DNA of 64,000 nt from Methanobacteriota archaeon (lineage in GTDB: Archaea; Undinarchaeota; Undinarchaeia; Undinarchaeales; Undinarchaeaceae), in contig NZBN01000007.1 of NCBI GenBank assembly GCA_002687935.1, forward strand, positions 69,030-133,029, written 5' to 3'. Numbering within the stretch: the first letter of the stretch is position 1; each line of letters opens with the position of its first letter. Under the pieces are notes generated by a model. That model did not search any database, had not been told where the DNA came from, and saw only the letters and a list, made by a program, of their open reading frames with translations. The translations under genes were made by a program, and so were the position numbers. Below, piece after piece: positions 29,383-38,325 of this stretch.

Positions 29383-30501
29383 ATGGCAGCAAAAAATAAG
29401 GACAAAAAATTTGATGAGAAAATTAAGAAAGAGTCCTTGGACTCAATAAGCGGTTTCGGCAAGAAAATTGTTGCCGCTGTGGAGAACAAAAATCCCCCTG
29501 TCTTTGAGATACCACTTCGTTCAAAGACAAACATAAGTTTTGATGAAAAACAGAAAATCCTTGTTCTCGGAGACAAGAAATCAAGCAGGCGTTTCCTTAA
29601 TGTTGCTCACGCAAGAAAGTTCATGCAGTCAGCTTTGATAGCTTCTGCTTGCAAGGAATACATTGAACACGACAGAACAGTCGGAAAACGTGAGTTGTAT
29701 TACAACTTGAAACATTCTCTTCCAAACTCTAAAGAGAATACGTTTGAAGACGATATAGAGTCCGGAACAGTTCTCAATGACCTTGAAGCATCAATGGGAG
29801 TTCTTAGAGAACGTCTCCACATAGAGGCAAAAGCCCGCGGTTCTATCTATGGAGATATCACTCTTAGTCAGGCAGGGGATACATTCGACTGCAGTAAACT
29901 TGGAAGAGGCGGATGGGCAATTCCTGGGTATACAGAAGACGTTGATATTGTAAACTATAAAGCGGACTTCATTCTTGCAATAGAGAATGACGCAATGATG
30001 TCCCGTCTTATACAGGAAAAAGTCTATAAGAATTTGAATTGTCTCCTCATCACTGGTGAAGGTATGTTTCCGCGCGGTGTAAGGCGCTTCATCAAGCTTC
30101 TTAACGAGAAACTAAAACTTCCTGTCATATCATTCGTTGACGGAGATCCTTACGGATTTTACATATATTCCGTTCTGAAATACGGTTCCATCGAACTTGC
30201 GCATCTTTCAGAAAGGTATGCAGTTCCAAATACTCGCTATGTTGGTATGACAATGGATGACATAGAAACTTATGAGCTTCAGAATGTTACGGAACAGCTC
30301 AAGGAAGTTGACAAGAAGCGAATAAAAGAGGAGCTAGGTTATATGTGGTTCAAGAACAATCCGGCTTGGGTAAGGCAGCTCAATAAGATGCTTGAGATGG
30401 GTGTCAGAATAGAACAGCAGGCTCTCGCAAACAAGAGTCTGGACTTCGTCGCAAAGAAGTATCTTCCTGAGAAAATAAATGAAGAAAAATTCCTGGACTG
30501 A
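29383..30501 (+). CDS. top6A: DNA topoisomerase VI subunit A
   Basis: KRELYYNLKHSLP, LITGEGMFPRGVRRFI, FVDGDPYGFYIYSVLKYGS. Confidence 0.97.
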   Translation: MAAKNKDKKFDEKIKKESLDSISGFGKKIVAAVENKNPPVFEIPLRSKTNISFDEKQKILVLGDKKSSRRFLNVAHARKFMQSALIASACKEYIEHDRTVGKRELYYNLKHSLPNSKENTFEDDIESGTVLNDLEASMGVLRERLHIEAKARGSIYGDITLSQAGDTFDCSKLGRGGWAIPGYTEDVDIVNYKADFILAIENDAMMSRLIQEKVYKNLNCLLITGEGMFPRGVRRFIKLLNEKLKLPVISFVDGDPYGFYIYSVLKYGSIELAHLSERYAVPNTRYVGMTMDDIETYELQNVTEQLKEVDKKRIKEELGYMWFKNNPAWVRQLNKMLEMGVRIEQQALANKSLDFVAKKYLPEKINEEKFLD

Positions 30502-30637
30502 TTATAGCAAAAAAGAATGAGTTATTTGGGTTTAAGTAAAGTATTTTAAGCTGTTAATTTATGAATTCATTCTATTATCTTAAATAATGCCTCTGCCTAT
30601 CTGACGATGGGCTAAATAGGCATATCATAGATAAAGT

Positions 30638-30709
30638 GCCCCTGTAGCTCAGCGGTAGAGCGTGTGGCTGTTAACCACAAGGTCGCAGGTTCGAATCCTG
30701 CCGGGGGCG
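30638..30709 (+). tRNA. tRNA-Asn(GTT)
   Basis: Cloverleaf: GCCCCTG/CGGGGGC acceptor, TGTGG-CTGTTAA-CCACA anticodon arm, GCAGGTTCGAATCCTGC T arm. Confidence 0.95.
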
Positions 30710-30821
30710 CTCGTTTTATTAAATATAAACTCCGTTAACAACTTATCAAATAAAAAAAATATTCGCCCCGTAAAAGTTGTTTAGACTTTAACAGGGCGTA
30801 TTTTAACTAAAATTAGTAAAC

Positions 30822-30965
30822 TTAGTAGTTCCTTCGCTTTGAGAAGCAATCCCTGCAATATACAGGCCTATCTTCTGCCGGCTTGAATGGAACTTCACAT
30901 TCGTTCTTGCACTCAGCGCATGTTGCCTTATGCATTTCTCTCTGTGGTCTTTCAAATTCTGCCAT
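30822..30965 (-). CDS. 47-aa zinc-ribbon protein (MHKATCAECKNECEVPFKP...YCRDCF type)
   Basis: Reverse-strand frame ATG 30965 to TAA 30822: MAEFERPQREMHKATCAECKNECEVPFKPAEDRPVYCRDCFSKRRNY; two CxxC pairs; missing from ORF track. Confidence 0.88.
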   Translation of the reverse strand: MAEFERPQREMHKATCAECKNECEVPFKPAEDRPVYCRDCFSKRRNY

Positions 30966-31101
30966 GATATCTATCCTCCTATATGACTTATAGCTACTTT
31001 ATCTGCAGTTTGGGGTTTATTAAGCTTTGTATGCGCCTTCATTTTGATATTGAAAGGAATCAAAGGTCTCAAAACCCCTCCAACTTAATTTAGAGCTACA
31101 C

Positions 31102-31386
31102 TTATTGTTCAAAATCCATCTCTCGTTTTCCAAGTCTTTTTGCAGCCAAATTGTATAGAATTGCACCAACAAGCCCTGTAACAAAACCAAAGACTGCAAA
31201 ATATAATGGCATGACTGGAATTGCAATATAGGCAAGTATCGTTCCTTTGTTCAGACCAATTGTCTGCAAGTCATAAAAAGTCCCACCCACAGAATATATC
31301 AGGCCTGCAATTATTCCAGCAAATGCCATTACAATGGCCTGGAATTTTGCATAGGAAAACACTTTGATTTTTTTAACTTTTGCCAT
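31102..31386 (-). CDS. small multi-TM membrane protein (DUF3566-like)
   Basis: 94 aa, KFQAIVMAFAGIIAGLIYSVGG and IAIPVMPLYFAVFGFVTGLVGAILYNLAAKR. Confidence 0.7.
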   Translation of the reverse strand: MAKVKKIKVFSYAKFQAIVMAFAGIIAGLIYSVGGTFYDLQTIGLNKGTILAYIAIPVMPLYFAVFGFVTGLVGAILYNLAAKRLGKREMDFEQ

Positions 31387-31439
31387 AGTAACTCATCATA
31401 AATTAAAATAATAAATATTTTTAAAATTTCATACAGAAT

Positions 31440-31655
31440 TTATGTTATTGACTTTATTGTGTTCTGAGTCAGCCAGAGAATGAAAAAACCACTTACTAAT
31501 GTCGTTAAGTGGCTTAGAAGATACTTCTCTGGAAATATGTAATTGTCCATCAGTCCCCAAAGACCTCTCCAGACGCCTATTATTGCGACAACTATGAGGC
31601 TCCCGAAAAGAACTCTGTGGTGCCTCTGGAGTTTCCAGAACTTTCTGTGAACCAT
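31440..31655 (-). CDS. small two-TM membrane protein
   Basis: 71 aa hydrophobic ORF. Confidence 0.5.
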   Translation of the reverse strand: MVHRKFWKLQRHHRVLFGSLIVVAIIGVWRGLWGLMDNYIFPEKYLLSHLTTLVSGFFILWLTQNTIKSIT

Positions 31656-31686
31656 AATTTCCTTTAATAAATAAGCCTATAAATAA

Positions 31687-32289
31687 TTATTCTGAATCAG
31701 CTTTCAGATATTTTTGTATTTTTTTGTAATCTTCCTGTGTCAATTCATTATTTTTTAGTCCGTATTCCAGTGTTTCACTGAGTGTTGCGAGTGAGTGGAG
31801 TTCAATTCCCAGATTTTTCAGCCTCTTACGACCTCCCTGCTCTCTGTCGAAAACTACAAGACAGTGTTCCACAGTCGCGCCTGAATTTCTAATTCCTTCT
31901 ACAAAAGAGTCTTTACTGTATCCGCTCGTTATTAGATCCTCAACCAAAAGTACTTTCTTCCCTGCATCCATCGAACCCTCAATTTGCGATGTTCTTCCAT
32001 AACCCTTCGGTCTCCGTCTAATGTAGGTCATTGGAACTTTAGTTCTTGCAGATATCCAGGTCGCATATGGGATCCCTGCAGTTTCTCCGCCAGCAAGTAT
32101 CTCAGTTCCAGTTTCCTTCACTATTTTTGCTGCTTCGTCTGCTATGAGGTCCATAACATCCGGATATGATATTAGTGAGCGACAGTCGATGTATATTGGA
32201 CTTTTATGTCCGGATGCAAGTTCAAAGCCCTCATCTGTCGATACAAGAATCGCTCCATACTCCCAAATTTTTTCAACTATACTATTCAT
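31687..32289 (-). CDS. pyrE: orotate phosphoribosyltransferase
   Basis: SGHKSPIYIDCRSL, AGGETAGIPYATWISARTKVPMTYIRRRPKGYG, VLLVEDLITSG. Confidence 0.95.
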   Translation of the reverse strand: MNSIVEKIWEYGAILVSTDEGFELASGHKSPIYIDCRSLISYPDVMDLIADEAAKIVKETGTEILAGGETAGIPYATWISARTKVPMTYIRRRPKGYGRTSQIEGSMDAGKKVLLVEDLITSGYSKDSFVEGIRNSGATVEHCLVVFDREQGGRKRLKNLGIELHSLATLSETLEYGLKNNELTQEDYKKIQKYLKADSE

Positions 32290-32990
32290 CGTTTTTCATA
32301 ACCTCTCAGTGCACTCTCATATATCTCATCTACGACTTTCAACGGGTCTTCGGAAAGATAGATTGCCCTTCCTACAATTGGATAGTCTGTTCCTGCTTTA
32401 ACTGCTTTCTCTGCCTGACCGCCTTGACTTCCTATTCCTGGTGACATTATCTTTGCTCCTGAACCTGACTCGTCAATCCAGTTTCTGTATTCTCTAAGTC
32501 TTTCGTATTTATTTCCTGGTGCGACAATATTCTTCACTCCAAGCTCCATAATATGATCAAAAATTTTTCTAGCAGTATCTTCTTTGTGATAATCATGAGC
32601 TCCTACATGAGTCATTTCAAGAAGTACAATTGGTTCAATTCCTGCACTTTTACAACTGGTGCAGAATCTCTCCAGTGACTTTGGACCTGCTCCGTGCGGA
32701 ACCCCTATTACTGCATCTATACCACAGTCAGAAGCCAGAAGAACCTGCCTTTCAACAATGTCTGGTATGTCACTGCATCCTTTCTGGTGGTCATAAATCA
32801 GTGGAAAGTCGGAAACTTCCTTCAACATTTTTATTGTTCCCCTGAGTCCAGTATCCATTGCATGGAGTGAGCCGACTTTCAGAGCTCCAATCTTGTCTCT
32901 TACAGGAAGTAATTTCTCTGCAAGTTGAACAGCCTCATTTGGCGCAATGTCTGCAGATACTATTATCTTCGGAGTTTTCCCAAAGTCCAT
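32286..32990 (-). CDS. pyrF: orotidine-5'-phosphate decarboxylase family protein
   Basis: LPLIYDHQKGCSDIP-type active site, LLEMTHVGAHDY, MSPGIGSQGGQ; overlaps pyrE start. Confidence 0.9.
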   Translation of the reverse strand: MDFGKTPKIIVSADIAPNEAVQLAEKLLPVRDKIGALKVGSLHAMDTGLRGTIKMLKEVSDFPLIYDHQKGCSDIPDIVERQVLLASDCGIDAVIGVPHGAGPKSLERFCTSCKSAGIEPIVLLEMTHVGAHDYHKEDTARKIFDHIMELGVKNIVAPGNKYERLREYRNWIDESGSGAKIMSPGIGSQGGQAEKAVKAGTDYPIVGRAIYLSEDPLKVVDEIYESALRGYEKR

Positions 32991-33023
32991 TTTGTCTAAT
33001 TCCTTGTGTTACTATATATCGTT

Positions 33024-33500
33024 TTAGAACATTAAGGTCGCAAGTATGTCTGCAAAAGAGTATATTACGAAAATCTCAAGCCCGAGCTTTCCAAGGTTCC
33101 CATACTCCTTGAAAATATGTTTGTTTCTTCTGTAAGCCAGACCAAGTTCAATAACAACAAAGAATGAGAGAAGAAATATTGCCATTGACTGCGGGTTCAG
33201 ACTTATGAATCCAGTTTTTGTTGCAACATCGGTTCCGACTACAGTTGTTCCGTATCTTGCAGAGAGTCTTCCACTTAGTCCTCTCCCTAAAAGGGCTGCT
33301 TCTCCTACAAAAAGTCTCCTTGTGGCAAGTTTTCCAGCGAGTTTAACCCAATATTTTCTGGCAATGTGGGGTATCACAGAAAGCATACGCTTTGGAGCCA
33401 TTCCCCAGTGAAGGATTACTTCTTTTTGCTGATAAATTATATAGTGAAGTAGCCATGCAATTCCTGTTGCCGCTCCAATATATTGAATAAATCCTGTCAT
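33024..33500 (-). CDS. membrane protein of unknown function inside PPP/pyrimidine operon
   Basis: 158 aa with terminal TM segments, translationally packed. Confidence 0.65.
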   Translation of the reverse strand: MTGFIQYIGAATGIAWLLHYIIYQQKEVILHWGMAPKRMLSVIPHIARKYWVKLAGKLATRRLFVGEAALLGRGLSGRLSARYGTTVVGTDVATKTGFISLNPQSMAIFLLSFFVVIELGLAYRRNKHIFKEYGNLGKLGLEIFVIYSFADILATLMF

Positions 33501-34141
33501 TTTTTTCGGTTTTTCCAGTCCTCAAGGAATTTCTCAAGCCCTGCATCTGTCAGTTCGTGTTTTGCAAGATTTTCAAGAACTTTCATAGGAACTGTTGAAA
33601 CATGAGCTCCTGCAAGAGCTGCCTGCAGTACATGCTCTTCACTGCGGATACTCGCTACAAGAACTTCCGTTTCAAGCCCATAATTTTGATATATCTGAAC
33701 AATATCTCTGATTAGCTGCATTCCGTCTTCTCCTCTGTCATCCAGCCTTCCGACAAAGGGACTGACATAACTTGCGCCTGCTTTTGCCGCCAGAAGTGCC
33801 TGATTTGCCGAGAAAACAAGAGTTACGTTAGTTCTTATTCCCTTTGAGCTCAGTTCCTTCGTAGCAGCCAGACCTTCAAGAGTCATAGGTATTTTTACAA
33901 CAGCATTTCCTCTCAGCTTGGCTATTTCGTAGGCTTCCTTCAACATTCCCTCGGTGTCTGTGCTAATTACTTCAATACTGACTGGCCAGTCTGACTCAGA
34001 AAGTATATCTTTGACAGTTTCATCTCTTCCTTTTTCCATTTTTGCAAGAAGGGAGGGATTTGTTGTTACTCCGTCAACTATTCCGTAGGATTTTGCCTTC
34101 CGTATTTCCTCAATATCTGCGCTGTCTATAAAGAATTTCAT
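33497..34141 (-). CDS. tal: transaldolase / fructose-6-phosphate aldolase family
   Basis: [88 protein letters not shown]. Confidence 0.95.
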   Translation of the reverse strand: MKFFIDSADIEEIRKAKSYGIVDGVTTNPSLLAKMEKGRDETVKDILSESDWPVSIEVISTDTEGMLKEAYEIAKLRGNAVVKIPMTLEGLAATKELSSKGIRTNVTLVFSANQALLAAKAGASYVSPFVGRLDDRGEDGMQLIRDIVQIYQNYGLETEVLVASIRSEEHVLQAALAGAHVSTVPMKVLENLAKHELTDAGLEKFLEDWKNRKK

Positions 34142-34150
34142 AATAATAAA

Positions 34151-35086
34151 CTATTTTACTTCCTCTTTAACCTTTTCGGCAATACTTTCCGAGTCGAGCC
34201 CATATTTCTTATATAGCTCTTCAGGACTTCCGGATTCTCCGAAAACATCCTGGACACCTATTCTGACAAGTCTCGTCGGGCATCTTTCAGAAAGAACTTC
34301 AGCAACTGCGCTTCCAAGTCCCCCAATTATGCTGTGGTCTTCTGCCGTTATTATTAATTCAGTTTCATTTGCACACTTTTCTATAAGTTCGGAGTCTATC
34401 GGTTTTATTGAGGACATATTAACCACTCTTGCTGATATTCCTTCTTTTTCAAGAATTTCAGCGGCTTTCAGAGATTCAGAAACAAGAACTCCACAAGCTA
34501 TTATTGTAAGGTCGTTTCCTTCTTTCAGAACACTTCCTTTTCCAATTTCGAATTTGTAGTTCTCATCATAAATTATTGGGGTTTTATTTCTCCCAAATCT
34601 AAGATAAAATGGTCCAGGCGTTTCAGATGCAGTAATTGTTGCCGCTTCTGCTTCCACAGAATCTGCCGGAACAATGACGCGCATATTTGGAAGAGTCCTA
34701 TATATTGCTATATCTTCAACTGTCTGAGCACTGGAACCGTCTTCTCCGGTGTGAAGTCCTGAGTGGCTTCCCATTACTTTAACGTCAAGGTTCTGCCTCG
34801 CGACGGAGTTTCGTATTTGCTCAAAGGCTCTCTCTGTAAATATTGCAAAGCTTGCAGCAAAAGCAACCTTTCCTTCAGCTGCCATCCCTGAGGCTGTGCA
34901 GATCATGTCCTGCTCGGAAATTCCAACATTAAACGAGCGCTCTGGGAGCTCTCGTTTAAATTCAGCGGTTTTGCAGGAGGCTCCAAGATCGGCTTCAAGA
35001 GAAACAACATTGTCGTTCTTCTTTCCTGCCACCAGTAGGCCTCTCCCATATCCTGTTCTAGTTGCTTCGACTGCTTCAGAGCTCAT
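34151..35086 (-). CDS. transketolase C-terminal subunit
   Basis: RSFNVGISEQDMICTASGMAAEG, SHSGLHTGEDGSSAQTVEDIAIYRTLPNM. Confidence 0.94.
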   Translation of the reverse strand: MSSEAVEATRTGYGRGLLVAGKKNDNVVSLEADLGASCKTAEFKRELPERSFNVGISEQDMICTASGMAAEGKVAFAASFAIFTERAFEQIRNSVARQNLDVKVMGSHSGLHTGEDGSSAQTVEDIAIYRTLPNMRVIVPADSVEAEAATITASETPGPFYLRFGRNKTPIIYDENYKFEIGKGSVLKEGNDLTIIACGVLVSESLKAAEILEKEGISARVVNMSSIKPIDSELIEKCANETELIITAEDHSIIGGLGSAVAEVLSERCPTRLVRIGVQDVFGESGSPEELYKKYGLDSESIAEKVKEEVK

Positions 35087-35889
35087 TTTAGTTCCTCCAT
35101 TGCTGTTTTAAATTCTTCATCACTCGGAGCCATTCCGTGGAATTTAGGATTCAGTTCCATAAATGATACTCCATATCCTTTCTTGGTATTCGCTATAATT
35201 GCTACAGGTCCGTCAAGCTTTTTTGCCTCTTCCAATGCTGAAAGTATCTCTTCAAAATCGTGTCCGTCCTCCACTTTTATTGTATGCCAATTGAAGGACT
35301 TCCATTTTTCTGTGAATGAGCAAAGGCTCTTTGTTTTTTTCACAAAGTCATCATTCTGAATTTGATTCCTGTCAATAATTGCTATGAGGTTCTGTGTTTT
35401 CATATGTCCTGCAGTCATTGCAGCTTCCCAAACTTGTCCCTCTTGACATTCTCCGTCTCCGAGAAAGGCGTAAACATAGTGATTTTTCTTATTCAGATCT
35501 CTTGCAAGTGCCATGCCGTGAGCAAAGGACAGTCCCATGCCGAGAGAGCCGGCGGACATTTCAACTCCCGGAACTGTGATGTCAGAATGCCCCTGTAAAA
35601 GTCCTCCAAGCTTTCTAAAATTCTTAAATTCACTTTTCGGAAAGAAGCCCAGGTCTCCGAGAATCGCATACAAAACTGGGCAGGCGTGACCCTTACTATA
35701 TATTATCCTGTCCCGACTTTCGTCCTTTGGATTCGTCGGATTTACTTTTGCTGCATTATAATATAGTGAGCAAAGAAGTTCTACTGCAGAAAGTGAACCT
35801 CCGGGGTGGCCACACTTTGCATCGTAGACCATCTGAACAATGTCTCTTCGTACTTGCTTCGCCTTCTCCTTCAAAGCATCAATTTCCAT
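35083..35889 (-). CDS. transketolase N-terminal (TPP-binding) subunit
   Basis: GHPGGSLSAVELLCSLYY, YSKGHACPVLYAILGDLG, FLGDGECQEGQVWEAAM. Confidence 0.95.
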   Translation of the reverse strand: MEIDALKEKAKQVRRDIVQMVYDAKCGHPGGSLSAVELLCSLYYNAAKVNPTNPKDESRDRIIYSKGHACPVLYAILGDLGFFPKSEFKNFRKLGGLLQGHSDITVPGVEMSAGSLGMGLSFAHGMALARDLNKKNHYVYAFLGDGECQEGQVWEAAMTAGHMKTQNLIAIIDRNQIQNDDFVKKTKSLCSFTEKWKSFNWHTIKVEDGHDFEEILSALEEAKKLDGPVAIIANTKKGYGVSFMELNPKFHGMAPSDEEFKTAMEELK

Positions 35890-36538
35890 TACTTTCTCCC
35901 TTCATTTTAATTATGGCTCCAAGAGGGTCGTCAGAGCCAAATATTGCAGAGCCAGCAATTAATATATCTGCTCCAACTTCAATAATTTTTGGCGCTGTCT
36001 CTATATTTACTCCCCCGTCAACGGCTATTTCAAATTGAAAATCATTTTCCTTCCTCAACTTTTTCAATTCTTCAATCTTCGGAAGAGCTTCCGGCATAAA
36101 AAATTGTCCTCCAAATCCTGGATTTACTGACATAACAAGAACCTGCCCGACAGAGCCGAGATAGCTCTCTATTTCCGAAACTGGCGTTTCCGGATTTATT
36201 GAAATTCCTGATCTTTTATTATGGTCTTTTATATCTTGAAGAGGCTTTCCGTCCTTTATTGTTTCAGTATGTACTATTATAGTATCTGAACCTGCGAGAG
36301 CAAAAGCTTCAATATACTTTTCAGGATTTTCTATCATCAAATGCGTGTCAAGTCGCATCTCCGTAAATTTTCTTACTGACTCAACGACAGGAACACCTAT
36401 CGATATGTTTGGAACAAAATGACCGTCCATAACATCTATATGAAGTAAGTCTGTATGCTGTTCTACTATTCCTATATCCTTCCCTAAATTGGCGAAGTCA
36501 GCCGAAAGTATGGAAGGCGCTATCTTAATTTCTGCCAT
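35879..36538 (-). CDS. rpe: ribulose-phosphate 3-epimerase
   Basis: IAPSILSADFANLG, LHIDVMDGHFVPNISIG, VMSVNPGFGGQFF; start taken at MAEIKIAP (36538). Confidence 0.94.
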   Translation of the reverse strand: MAEIKIAPSILSADFANLGKDIGIVEQHTDLLHIDVMDGHFVPNISIGVPVVESVRKFTEMRLDTHLMIENPEKYIEAFALAGSDTIIVHTETIKDGKPLQDIKDHNKRSGISINPETPVSEIESYLGSVGQVLVMSVNPGFGGQFFMPEALPKIEELKKLRKENDFQFEIAVDGGVNIETAPKIIEVGADILIAGSAIFGSDDPLGAIIKMKGESNGN

Positions 36539-36644
36539 TTCCCGTGATTGTTGGGGGAAGCTCCTATATATTATTGATGTTAGGCTTTCAATAAAATATT
36601 TATACCTCGACGGAAATGGCCTCAATGACCTAAGAGTAAGTCTC

Positions 36645-36890
36645 TTGGGTATAAGTGAGTCTGGAAAAGCTGATTTGAAGTTTGAGATTCTCGAGGAAAC
36701 AAGTCCGACATCAGCTCCTACAGAGGCTCCGTCAGCTGAAGATCTAGAAGAGGAAGTAGCCGAAGAGCCAGCCTCTGAACCTGTAACAAGTCCGGCAGAA
36801 GAGGAGCCAGTACCTTCCTCCTTACTGTGGATATTCGGAATAGTTTTGGTCGCAGCACTCTTCCTTTACTGGAAAACACAGAAGAAATAA
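36645..36890 (+). CDS. short acidic protein or fragment with C-terminal TM anchor
   Basis: Tail EEEPVPSSLLWIFGIVLVAALFLYWKTQKK; ORF-track start (36489) lies inside antisense rpe. In-frame TTG 36645 sits downstream of TATA-like AAAATATTTATA. Confidence 0.35.
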   Translation: MGISESGKADLKFEILEETSPTSAPTEAPSAEDLEEEVAEEPASEPVTSPAEEEPVPSSLLWIFGIVLVAALFLYWKTQKK

Positions 36891-36931
36891 TCTGATTTAA
36901 AAATAATATTATTAAAAAGTCTCAGCTAGAC

Positions 36932-37162
36932 TTATTCTGAACTTTCTTTAGCTTCCTCTGCAGGCTTTTTTCCCTTCTCTTCAGGACTATCTTCTTCTTT
37001 AGGTTTGTTTGGGAACTCTGTATATCCGCAGGCTCCGCAGGACTCTCTGTCTGCGTGCTTAGCTAAGAATATTCCTGGTCCGCATCGTGGACAAATCTTA
37101 TTCTTCCTTGAGACACCTTCTGATGTATCGTAAAGTTCGTGCTTATTCCTCTTCTGCGGCAT
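36932..37162 (-). CDS. rps27ae: ribosomal protein S27ae with charged tail
   Basis: [28 protein letters not shown]. Confidence 0.92.
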   Translation of the reverse strand: MPQKRNKHELYDTSEGVSRKNKICPRCGPGIFLAKHADRESCGACGYTEFPNKPKEEDSPEEKGKKPAEEAKESSE

Positions 37163-37565
37163 TTTCTGCCTCCTTTGCCTCTTCTACAGGCTTTTCATCA
37201 GCTGGAGCGTCTTCTTTGCTTTCTTCAGTTTCCTTTGGAGCCTCTTCTTTTGGTGTTTCTTCAGATGTCGCAGAAGGCGGTTCCTCAGATTCTGGTTTTT
37301 CTTCTACAGCCTTTGTCTCTCCTTCGTATTGCTTCAAAATATCTTCTGAATTATAAACATCAACACGAGCAATTGAGTGCTTTGCACCGTAGACTTGGTT
37401 TATTTGCTGTATAACCATGAGACCTTCTTCGCATTTTAGAGCCTTGCACACCTCAGGAATAAGACTTTCCTTGCTTGCAGTAGGTCCTGGATTCTCTACA
37501 AGTATCTCGTACTCCTTCCTGCCTATAAGTTTGTTCTCTTTCTCATTAAGAATTTTAAGATTCAT
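37143..37565 (-). CDS. rps24e: ribosomal protein S24e with long acidic C-terminal tail
   Basis: [11 protein letters not shown]..., [49 protein letters not shown]... tail. Confidence 0.9.
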   Translation of the reverse strand: MNLKILNEKENKLIGRKEYEILVENPGPTASKESLIPEVCKALKCEEGLMVIQQINQVYGAKHSIARVDVYNSEDILKQYEGETKAVEEKPESEEPPSATSEETPKEEAPKETEESKEDAPADEKPVEEAKEAENAAEEE

Positions 37566-37744
37566 TGCACGCTAAGGGCATATTCGCCCTTCTCCTTTAT
37601 TCCCAGTTTTTCGGCTACTACAGATTTCTCTGGGTTTATGATTATGACAAGTCCGTTCCACCTGCTTGAAAAGTCTGTTGCTCCGCAGGCGACACAAACA
37701 TTGCTTTCATTCAGTCTGCTGCAGGCTTTACATGCCTTACTCAT
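37562..37744 (-). CDS. spt4: transcription elongation factor Spt4
   Basis: CKACSRLNESNVCVACGATDFSSRWNGLVIIINPEKSVVAEKLGI. Confidence 0.93.
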   Translation of the reverse strand: MSKACKACSRLNESNVCVACGATDFSSRWNGLVIIINPEKSVVAEKLGIKEKGEYALSVQ

Positions 37745-38325
37745 TTCTTTGCCCCCTTCTTGGGAGTTTTAACTTTCTTTTCTGTTGGTTCTTCTTTCTG
37801 ATTTATCCAGTCCAATTTTCCAAGACCTGGCTGTCTCATTGTAAGTCCTATTTTATTTTCCTTTGCCTTCTTCAGACTTATTGTAACTATTCTTGCTCTT
37901 ACCTTGTCTCCGTTTTCAAGTGTTTTCTTTGATTCCTTACCCATAAACCTCTGTCCCTTCTCATCGTAGTTCAGATAATCATCAGTTATCTGCGAAACGT
38001 GAACAAGTCCGTCAAGAGGTCCAAGTCTTACAAAGGCTCCGAACTCAACTATTTCTATTACATCCCCTTCAACGATTTCCTGAAGCTCGGGTTTGTATGT
38101 AAGTGCTCTGAAGCTGGCATTATAATATGCGGCTCCGTCTCCGGGTATAACACGACCGATTCCGTCGCTTTTTACATCAAGAACAGTGATAAGAGAGCCG
38201 ATTTCTCTGTCTAGTTTTCCTTCATACTGCTCAGCCAGAATCTTCTTTAATGTTACTTCAAGTTCCTCATTGAAGTGCTCCGCTGGAACTCTTACCATGT
38301 CCTCTATTCTTACTATTTGGTACAT
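37741..38325 (-). CDS. rpoE: RNA polymerase subunit Rpo7 (RpoE')
   Basis: Rpo7 N-terminal domain plus S1 domain EFGAFVRLGPLDGLVHVSQI. Confidence 0.93.
   Translation of the reverse strand: MYQIVRIEDMVRVPAEHFNEELEVTLKKILAEQYEGKLDREIGSLITVLDVKSDGIGRVIPGDGAAYYNASFRALTYKPELQEIVEGDVIEIVEFGAFVRLGPLDGLVHVSQITDDYLNYDEKGQRFMGKESKKTLENGDKVRARIVTISLKKAKENKIGLTMRQPGLGKLDWINQKEEPTEKKVKTPKKGAKK

Noticed and set aside
36489-36644. 5' part of ORF 36489-36890 as coding
   Set aside because: Lies in antisense of the rpe start and upstream of the TATA-like element.
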